DNA of 64,000 nt from Candidatus Binataceae bacterium. Its GTDB lineage: Bacteria; Desulfobacterota; Binatia; Binatales; Binataceae. Where the stretch lies: positions 42,499 to 106,498 of the forward strand of contig DATJMX010000037.1 in assembly GCA_035508495.1 (NCBI GenBank), given 5' to 3'. Below are positions 58,555-64,000 of the stretch, piece after piece; the first letter of the stretch is position 1; each line of letters opens with the position of its first letter. Under the pieces are notes generated by a model. The model did not search any database. It saw nothing but the letters and a program-made list of their open reading frames with translations, and was not told the origin of the DNA. A program made the position numbers and the translations under genes.

Positions 58555-59418
58555 ATGGCCGTCGCTGTAATTACAGGAACGAGCACCGGAATCGGACTCG
58601 CGAGCGCGGTTGCTTTCGGTCGCGCTGGGTATCAAACCTACGCAACCATGCGTCGTCCGGAGGCATCGCCGGAATTGGCCACCATCACCAAAGCGGAAAA
58701 GTTGCCGATCAAGATCGTGACTATGGACGTCGATGACGATCGCTCGGTCAGCGAGGCATTCAGCAAAATCCTCGCCGAGGCCCGACGAGTCGACGTACTG
58801 GTCAACAATGCCGGAATCCACGCTCAAGGAGCGACCGAGGAGCTTCCCCTGTCCGAGTTCCGGCGTGTGATGGAAACGAACTATTTCGGCGCGCTGAGAT
58901 GCATCCAGGCGGCGCTTCCCGGCATGCGTAAGCAGGGCAGCGGACACATCGTTAATGTCTCAACCGTCGGTGGGCGGATGTGCGGCCTCTCGCAAGGTCC
59001 GTACAGTGGCTCCAAGTACGCGCTCGAGGCGATCAGCGAAATCCTGGCCGGCGAGGTCAAACGGTTTGGCATTCACGTCACGATCGTAGAGCCCGGAGTG
59101 TTTGTAACTCCGATATTCGGGAAGATGCGGGACCTACCCAAGAATACTCATTACCCGCAAGAACGGCGGATGAACGCCATTTACGCGGCGTCGCTCAAGA
59201 TGGGCCAGGCAGCCTCGGTGGCCGCTAATCGAATCGTTGAGATCGTGCAGAGCGGCACCTGGCAGTTGCGCCACCCGCTCGGACCAGACGCCGAGGGCCT
59301 GCTCAAGTATCGCGCGTCGATCACTGACGAGCACTGGGTAGACCTGCACGCCATCGCAACTGACGAGGAGTTCGCCGCCGCCATGAAGCGCGAAGTCGGC
59401 ATGGATCTGGACTTATAG
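58555..59418 (+). CDS. Short-chain dehydrogenase/reductase (classical SDR)
   Basis: A 287-residue protein with the Rossmann motif TGTSTGIGLA (near residue 8), NNAGIHAQG (near 85), the active-site Ser in VNVSTVGG and YSGSKYAL for Tyr/Lys (near 157-161), then EPGVFVTPIF. This is a complete classical SDR catalytic set. Start ATG 58555 has AGGGGAGGG upstream. It is 29 bases upstream of the flavin hydroxylase gene, so the two probably work on the same substrate. Cofactor NAD versus NADP not determined. Confidence 0.93.
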   Translation: MAVAVITGTSTGIGLASAVAFGRAGYQTYATMRRPEASPELATITKAEKLPIKIVTMDVDDDRSVSEAFSKILAEARRVDVLVNNAGIHAQGATEELPLSEFRRVMETNYFGALRCIQAALPGMRKQGSGHIVNVSTVGGRMCGLSQGPYSGSKYALEAISEILAGEVKRFGIHVTIVEPGVFVTPIFGKMRDLPKNTHYPQERRMNAIYAASLKMGQAASVAANRIVEIVQSGTWQLRHPLGPDAEGLLKYRASITDEHWVDLHAIATDEEFAAAMKREVGMDLDL

Positions 59419-59447
59419 TCAGCGAATCTTTCTTTAGCGGAGGAGCT

Positions 59448-60689
59448 ATGAGTATTTCGAGAGCGCTCCCGCGTGTTGACAAGAAGTTACACGGTGACCT
59501 CCCGAACCGGCCAGAGCCAGGCAAGCGAATGCATCAGGAAGAAGTGCTTCGCAAAGGGTTGTTGGCCGAGATCGAGTCGATAGCGCCGATTGTGGCCGGG
59601 CATGCAGCGGCCTCGGAAGCCCTCGGCCGACTCGATGAGCCCACGATGGCGGCGCTGCGCACTACGCGGCTATTACGATTCTGCTCTCCTCGCGAGCTTG
59701 GCGGACTGGAAGCTGATCCAGTTACGCAACTCCTGGTTCTAGAAGCGATTGCCCGACTCGATGCATCCGCAAGTTGGACAGTTGGGATTCTAGCGGGCGC
59801 AACCGCCACGCTCGGAGCATACTTGCCGATCGCTACGAGCAGAAGACTCTTTGCCGACACGATTCCGCTGGTTGTCGGTTCCCTCCTGCCTAAGGGCAGC
59901 GCTGAACGCGTTACCGGAGGCTATAGAGTCAGAGGTCGCTGGCCGTATGGGAGCGGCATCTATCATGTCAAATGGGTGGCCGCGGGAGCTGTGATTCCGG
60001 GCCGGCCGATTATGGAAGCGCGCGTAGTTGTTCTGCCTCGCGAACAAGTTGTTATTCACGATAACTGGCAGGTAGCGGGGTTAAGGGCGTCCGGAAGCTC
60101 CGATTACAGCATCGAAGACCAGTTCGTTCCGGACGCGATGACTTTCTCTTTTGAAGACCTCTTGATGGGAAAAGCAACAACGGGCGGCCCGGCATTCAGG
60201 CTCGGCACACCGGCGTGGGTCATTTCATTTCATATTGGGATCGCGCTTGGAATCGCGCGCCGGGCATTGGACGAAATCCTCGTACAAGCAACCGAGAAGG
60301 GTCGCGGGTTTCCGCCCTCCGGCTTGTCCGCACAGCCGCATGTTCAGTTCGCTCTCGGCAAGGCAGAGATCGAACTCGCTGCGGCGCGTGCCTACGGAAT
60401 CCGAGTGATGAGCGATCTTTACACGGAGGCGCAGACTGGATGCGTGCCGCCACCTGCGCGTCAGGCCGAAGTTCGTGCCGCCGGTAGCTATATCACCGAG
60501 GTGGCGCAACGCGTGACGACCGCCGCTTTCCAGGCGGCAGGAGGAACCGCACTTTTCGACGCCAATCCGTTGCAGCGATGCTTCCGCGATATCGCTGCCG
60601 CCTCGCAGCACTTTGCTGTGAGTCAGGGGGCATATCGCGCCGTGGGTATGTTTAAACTGAAGCAGCCCGACGCCAATCCCATGCTGTAA
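59448..60689 (+). CDS. Acyl-CoA-dehydrogenase-fold flavin monooxygenase (HpaH/HsaA-like)
   Basis: A 413-residue protein from ATG 59448 with GGAGGAG just upstream. The first 30 residues are a basic leader. The rest follows the two-component flavin-hydroxylase pattern: LLRFCSPRELGGLEADP, DASASWTVGILAGATATLG, VRGRWPYGSGIYHVKWVAAGA, then SDYSIEDQFVPD, with a C-terminal helical bundle (VTTAAFQAAGGTALFD). Members hydroxylate phenols or steroid-derived rings with FMNH2 from a partner reductase. No reductase gene is adjacent. The SDR upstream and SnoaL downstream fit a ring-modification cluster. Confidence 0.88.
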   Translation: MSISRALPRVDKKLHGDLPNRPEPGKRMHQEEVLRKGLLAEIESIAPIVAGHAAASEALGRLDEPTMAALRTTRLLRFCSPRELGGLEADPVTQLLVLEAIARLDASASWTVGILAGATATLGAYLPIATSRRLFADTIPLVVGSLLPKGSAERVTGGYRVRGRWPYGSGIYHVKWVAAGAVIPGRPIMEARVVVLPREQVVIHDNWQVAGLRASGSSDYSIEDQFVPDAMTFSFEDLLMGKATTGGPAFRLGTPAWVISFHIGIALGIARRALDEILVQATEKGRGFPPSGLSAQPHVQFALGKAEIELAAARAYGIRVMSDLYTEAQTGCVPPPARQAEVRAAGSYITEVAQRVTTAAFQAAGGTALFDANPLQRCFRDIAAASQHFAVSQGAYRAVGMFKLKQPDANPML

Positions 60690-60737
60690 TCGCCCCGTGA
60701 CTAATCAAGCGTGATGGGGTTGCGATGGAGAACCGTG

Positions 60738-61142
60738 ATGAGCGAACAAGACAATCTGCAAACGATACAGCGCGCTTACAAGGCTTTCACCGAGCGCAAC
60801 TTGCCGACGCTGCTGAGTTCTGTCTCCGCCGATGTGGAATTTTTTCCTCCGGCTATGGCGCGTGTGCCTTGGGCGCATCCATGGCGCGGTCGCACGGAAG
60901 TCGAACAATACTTTAGGACCTTGGCCGCAGTGCTCGATTTTCAAGAATTTGAAGGCGACGAATTCATTCTCAGTAGCGATTCCGTCGTCGTGCTTGGACA
61001 CGAGCGATGCCTTGTCCGCGCGACGGGCCGGGTTGTCGAGGCCAGGTGGGTGCAGATCTTCGATTTCCGCGAGGGCTTGATCTGCCGTCATCGCGAATAC
61101 ACCGATACCGCTAGCTGGAATGCCGGATTTGAGAACGCTTAA
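60738..61142 (+). CDS. SnoaL-like (NTF2-fold) protein
   Basis: From ATG 60738 (GGAGA upstream) the product is 134 residues; the frame continues to 60711 without support. It reads LQTIQRAYKAFTERNLPTLL, VEFFPPA, PWRGRTEVEQYF, the start of a SnoaL-like cone-shaped barrel, and ends HREYTDTASW. SnoaL relatives are cyclases, isomerases or limonene-epoxide hydrolase relatives in secondary metabolism and catabolism. The catalytic residue cannot be assigned. It is 48 bases downstream of the hydroxylase gene and may share its operon; the GNAT gene follows. Confidence 0.8.
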   Translation: MSEQDNLQTIQRAYKAFTERNLPTLLSSVSADVEFFPPAMARVPWAHPWRGRTEVEQYFRTLAAVLDFQEFEGDEFILSSDSVVVLGHERCLVRATGRVVEARWVQIFDFREGLICRHREYTDTASWNAGFENA

Positions 61143-61149
61143 AACAAAA

Positions 61150-61746
61150 ATGGACATAAAAATGGAAACTACAGTCAAGTCCGCGACCTGCGACGAGAAG
61201 AACAAGCTGATATCAACGATTTTAGCCGCGTTCGTGACCGATCCGGTGGCGCGATGGCTGTGGCCTGAAGCGCACAAATACTTCGGACGAATGGACGAGT
61301 TTGTTAATGCGTTCGGCGGTGCGTCCTTCGATGTCGGCAGTGCCTATTATGTGGAAGGCTACTGTGGCGCGGCGCTCTGGCTCCCGCCCAAGGTTCAACC
61401 GAACGAGGAAAAGATGGTGTCGATCATCAGAGAGAGCGTCCCCAAACATCGGCTGCAGACGACATTCTCAATATTAGAAAAAATGGGCAACTTCCATCCC
61501 GATGAACCACACTGGTACCTGCCGGTTGTTGGCGTTGATCCAATGTTTCAAGCGCGGGGCTTCGGCTCCCGGCTGATGATGCACGCTCTTGAACGAAGCG
61601 ATCGCGAGAAGAAGCTTGCGTACCTTGAATCATCCAATCCGCGCAATCTCAGCTTGTATATCCGATGCGGGTTCGAGCTTATGGGCACCATCCAGGTGGC
61701 TGACTCGCCGCCCTTGTTTCCAATGCTTCGCAAACCTCACGAATAA
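61150..61746 (+). CDS. GNAT-family N-acetyltransferase
   Basis: A protein of about 198 residues; the start is uncertain among ATGs at 61120 (overlapping SnoaL), 61150 and 61162. Family members begin near METTV, which favours 61150-61162, but there is no clear ribosome site. Motif A is LPVVGVDPMFQARGFGSRLM (near residue 140), with the Q/R-x-x-G-x-G acetyl-CoA loop. SNPRNLSLYIRCGFELMG matches the C-terminal motif. Substrate unknown. It is likely cotranscribed with the SnoaL gene. Confidence 0.85.
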   Translation: MDIKMETTVKSATCDEKNKLISTILAAFVTDPVARWLWPEAHKYFGRMDEFVNAFGGASFDVGSAYYVEGYCGAALWLPPKVQPNEEKMVSIIRESVPKHRLQTTFSILEKMGNFHPDEPHWYLPVVGVDPMFQARGFGSRLMMHALERSDREKKLAYLESSNPRNLSLYIRCGFELMGTIQVADSPPLFPMLRKPHE

Positions 61747-62045
61747 TCGGAGCTCAGTTTGCGCGAACAGAGTTGGCGCTAAGAAAACCACGCATCATGT
61801 GGGACAATCGCTGCACGTGACACCAAGCGATCACGACTGTGATGAGGCGACCCGCGTGATGCATCGGACGGTCGTCGCTGCGGATTTCTCGCGATTGGTC
61901 GAATTGCCAAGACGTCAGGTCGTCGCAGTCATAACCGTGCAGGGAGAAAAGGTCCCGCCAGCGGTAGCGCTCTCGAGTTGGATCTGACGAACGAGAGACA
62001 ACGCTACTGAATTACGGTTGATGCCGATATCATTAGGGGGATCAA
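61747..62045. other. Spacer before the methyltransferase gene
   Basis: Almost 300 bases with no recognisable gene. A plus-strand frame (61818-61987) reads DEATRVMHRTVVAADFSRLV but I cannot place it. A GGGGG ribosome site stands just before the methyltransferase ATG at 62046. Confidence 0.4.
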
Positions 62046-62951
62046 ATGGAAGATGGTAAACCGAGCGCCACCGCCATAATCAGCGCGATGGGTCGCGCTG
62101 CTCATCTCTTGTGGGACCAGCCGCCCAAGGTCTTCAAAGATACGCTTGCACTGCAGCTTTCCGGATGCGAGAGCGAGGCCGCTCTCAAGGCGCAGATCGA
62201 TCAGTTAGATGGAGAATTGGCGCGAACTACAACTCCCGACTTCGCTCTAAAGCTTCGTCGCACAATGACGGCTCAGCTTGTCATGCGAAGCCGTTACCTC
62301 GAGGACGAAGTTGACGAGGCTGTTAGACGGGGCGTTTCCCAGTACGTGATCCTTGGCGCCGGGCTGGACTCTTTCGCTTATCGGCGATCAGAACTCGCAA
62401 CGGCTTTGCATACCTTCGAAGTGGATCATCCTGCCACCCAGGCCTGGAAGCGGACTCGTCTTCGCGCGGCAGGTATAGAGCTGCCGGCTCACCTGAGCCT
62501 TGTAGCGGTCGATTTCGAGAGGGAATCGCTGATCGATAATTTGCGGATGAGTGGCTATCGGACAGTCGCGCCCAGCCTTTTCTCATGGCTCGGTGTTACC
62601 ATGTACCTTTCTACCGACGCGATTTTCGGCACATTGGAGGCGATAGCCGCACTCGCAGCCGGAACGGAAATCATCTTCGAGTATAGCGTTCCAAAAGATC
62701 TAGTTGATGCGGAGACACAAAAAATGCTTGCCGTTGTGTTGATGGCTGCGCAAGCTCGTGGTGAACCACAGACGACGTTTTTCGAACCCGCCAAACTGGC
62801 TGAACAAGTGCGGAAAGTCGGCTTCGCCGAGGTAACGGATTTCGGTCCTGATGAGGCAACGGCGCGGTATTTTACCGGCCGCACGGACGGTCTTCGCCTT
62901 CACTCGCTAAATCACTACATGCGCGCGCGAGTCGGCCCGCGCTCCACCTAG
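62046..62951 (+). CDS. Class I SAM-dependent O-methyltransferase (LCM/TIGR00027-like)
   Basis: A 301-residue protein with SAM motif I ILGAGLDSFAYR (near residue 98), a preceding MRSRYLEDEVDEAV and following FEVDHPATQAWKRTRL, VAVDFERESLIDNL. This is the putative methyltransferase TIGR00027/leucine-carboxyl-methyltransferase-like group. LFSWLGVTMYLS supplies the catalytic-loop region. It methylates small carboxylates or hydroxyls in other bacteria; the substrate here is unknown. Start ATG 62046 with GGGGG close upstream. It belongs to the SDR/hydroxylase cluster by position. Confidence 0.9.
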   Translation: MEDGKPSATAIISAMGRAAHLLWDQPPKVFKDTLALQLSGCESEAALKAQIDQLDGELARTTTPDFALKLRRTMTAQLVMRSRYLEDEVDEAVRRGVSQYVILGAGLDSFAYRRSELATALHTFEVDHPATQAWKRTRLRAAGIELPAHLSLVAVDFERESLIDNLRMSGYRTVAPSLFSWLGVTMYLSTDAIFGTLEAIAALAAGTEIIFEYSVPKDLVDAETQKMLAVVLMAAQARGEPQTTFFEPAKLAEQVRKVGFAEVTDFGPDEATARYFTGRTDGLRLHSLNHYMRARVGPRST

Positions 62952-63016
62952 TTCACTAGAAGCTTGCGCAATCCGTACCCCTGGCTTCAATTTACAGTGA
63001 GGCTCGCGGAGGAAAA

Positions 63017-63303
63017 ATGGCTCAAACGGATGACTGCCTGGAGCTGGTTTCACTAGCCGCTGAATTACGTCCACTGCTGGCGCGCAATGCGACGCGTGCT
63101 GAACGCGACCGTCGTCTTCCGGACGAAAATGTCGAGGCCCTTCAAGCCGCCAATCTGTTCAAGATGATGGTGCCGTGCCGTTGGGGGGTTACGGTGCGCC
63201 GCTGCCGACGATCGTCAGAACCTTGGCTGAACTTGGCAAAGGATGTTCCTCAAGTGGCGGGGTTACGATGATTATCAACGGCGGCAACTGGTGGACAAGT
63301 CTG
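63017..63303 (+). pseudogene. Acyl-CoA-dehydrogenase-family N-terminal fragment, frameshifted
   Basis: ATG 63017 with GGAGG upstream reads LVSLAAELRPLLARN, DENVEALQAANLFKMMVP, then after a frameshift at the G6 run (63183-63188) LGGYGAPLPTIVRTLAELGK and GVTMIINGGNWWTSL. This is the N-terminal region of the same hydroxylase/dehydrogenase family as 59448-60689. At about 63303 the coding homology ends abruptly and rlmN sequence begins. So it is truncated and frameshifted. Confidence 0.65.
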
Positions 63304-63307
63304 CGAC

Positions 63308-63698
63308 CGGATTGCGCTCAACGCGCGCTATCCGATCGAGCAATTGCTCGAGACCTGCCAGCGCCTGCCGTTAAAACGACGCAGTCGCATCGCCTTCGAA
63401 TACGTGATGCTGGCGGGGGTGAACGATACGCCCATGGATGCGCACCGGCTGGTAAAACCGTTGGCTCCGCTGAAGACGAAGGTGAACCTGATTTTCTTCA
63501 AACCGTTCGAGGAATCGGGGGTTCGAGAGCAGTGCGCGCGCTTCGGTAGAGGCCTTTCAAGCTATTCTTCATCGGGGTAACTTGACCGCCACCATCCGCG
63601 AGAGGAGGGGCCGCGATATCGCCGCGGCATGCGGGCAACTCTGCGCAGATCATCGTTCGGGTTCAGCAGGCGGTGAGCGAACCGTTCAGGTCGGATAG
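63308..63698 (+). pseudogene. rlmN: 23S rRNA methyltransferase RlmN, C-terminal fragment
   Basis: The frame reads LNARYPIEQLLETCQRLPL, then FEYVMLAGVNDTPMDAHRL, then KVNLIFFKPFEESG, the RlmN C-terminal pattern (FEYVLLAGVND-x-P-x-DA, KVNLIPFNP). A frameshift near 63535 moves it to another frame, VEAFQAILHRGNL, TIRERRGRDIAAACGQL, ending in a stop at 63696-63698. The radical-SAM CxxxCxxC half is absent. It starts exactly where the acyl-CoA dehydrogenase fragment ends. Confidence 0.75.
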
Positions 63699-63709
63699 CT
63701 GGGTAGTAG

Positions 63710-63796
63710 TTGGCGAAAACGACAATCGGAGTGATAGGCGGAAGCGGCTTCTACCAGATGTCGGGCACGGAAAACATCGAACAGGTCGAAGTCGAT
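63710..63796 (+). pseudogene. MTA phosphorylase (MtnP/MTAP) N-terminal fragment
   Basis: TTG 63710 opens AKTTIGVIGGSGFYQMSGTE, then NIEQVEVD, matching the N-terminus of S-methyl-5'-thioadenosine phosphorylases (IGVIGGSGLY). The next expected residues (TPFG) are replaced by tRNA-derived sequence beginning at 63797. The fragment follows rlmN in the order I recall from related bacteria. Confidence 0.6.
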
Positions 63797-63841
63797 TGCC
63801 CCGGCCGGGAGTCGAACCCGGACTTGAGGTTCCGGAGTCCG
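63797..63841 (-). tRNA. tRNA-Arg(CCG), 3' portion with chimeric 5' side
   Basis: On the minus strand, CTCCGGA is an anticodon loop for tRNA-Arg(CCG), with the T arm CCGGG-TTCGACT-CCCGG and acceptor 3' strand CCGGGGC-A. The 5' side is wrong: ACGGA before the loop cannot pair with ACCTC after it, and there is no D arm within the expected distance. The 3' half looks intact (no encoded CCA). It is therefore a broken or recombined tRNA, with the junction at the anticodon loop, a common site for integrase-type att sequences. Confidence 0.6.
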
Positions 63842-64000
63842 TCTACCTAGGGGGCACTGCAGACATATGCGGGGCGGCTGCGTCGTCTTATTCGGCCTTT
63901 TTTGCCTGATCCGACAATCGTAGACGCCCTTCATATGTCGGTATGCATCACCAGTTCGGGCACGGTGAGGGCAAAGTATTCTCGCCTTCATCCAAGGATT
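63842..64000. other. Window end, no gene recognised
   Basis: Beyond the tRNA sequence the last 160 bases show only short arginine-rich frames, and the minus-strand frame across it (63686-63991) has tRNA-shadow composition. Nothing supported. Confidence 0.4.

Noticed and set aside
63797..63841. tmRNA 3' end
   Set aside because: The T arm resembles it, but the acceptor sequence and lack of a tag-coding region favour tRNA-Arg(CCG).

Overview
The window looks like a moderately GC-rich chromosome or metagenome contig from a Gram-negative bacterium. It encodes an MlaA lipoprotein, an OprB-type porin, lipoproteins and outer-membrane lipid trafficking proteins. The gene mix (P450, LLM flavin oxidoreductase and PF04909 amidohydrolase clusters, acyl-CoA-dehydrogenase-like hydroxylases, S53 peptidases with Ig-like tails, very large ATPase/TPR regulators, arsJ/gapdh arsenic genes) recalls uncultured Desulfobacterota/Binatota-like soil lineages. 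That placement is inference; there is no rRNA or phylogenetic marker in the window.

Layout. 0-4.3 kb: the 3' end of a class III nucleotide cyclase, a FUSC-type exporter and a polytopic membrane protein. 4.3-13.2 kb: a catabolic block. A cupin and an alpha/beta hydrolase come first, followed by a minus-strand operon read P450, LLM oxidoreductase, D-aminoacylase-like amidohydrolase, PF04909 amidohydrolase. A divergent MarR regulator and a second PF04909 amidohydrolase adjoin it. 13.2-20.7 kb: a feruloyl-esterase/PHB-depolymerase-like hydrolase, a giant ATPase/TPR protein, a lipoprotein, an IS256 remnant and a frameshifted secreted protein. 21.5-30.6 kb: signalling. A 1945-residue pseudokinase/ATPase/GAF/PAS/sigma-54 activator faces a stand-alone cobalamin-binding protein with the photoreceptor-type W-x9-EH motif; an ABM-fold protein, a histidine kinase and a GNAT enzyme follow.

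30.8-34.4 kb: a four-gene operon (ABC ATPase, MlaC, ABC-2 permease, MlaA) that combines Mla lipid carriers with an ABC-2 exporter and lacks MlaD/MlaE. I regard this as the best candidate for an under-described system. 34.5-39.9 kb: an arsenic island (arsM and TauD remnants, arsR-arsI, arsJ, gapdh, an arsR-arsC fusion) with a readable promoter and two palindromic operators. 40-54 kb: cell-surface functions (polysaccharide deacetylase, porin, unknown secreted protein, two S53 peptidases, SGNH hydrolase) mixed with decayed genes. 54.8-63 kb: a winged-helix/ATPase/TPR regulator beside a small catabolic cluster (SDR, flavin hydroxylase, SnoaL, GNAT, methyltransferase). 63-64 kb: a patchwork of truncated acyl-CoA dehydrogenase, rlmN, mtnP and tRNA-Arg(CCG) sequence that looks like a recombination boundary or an assembly chimera.

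Decayed genes are frequent (at least twelve fragments), so the window is an accessory, rearranging region rather than core chromosome. All assignments come from reading motifs and recalled family features; no database search was run.
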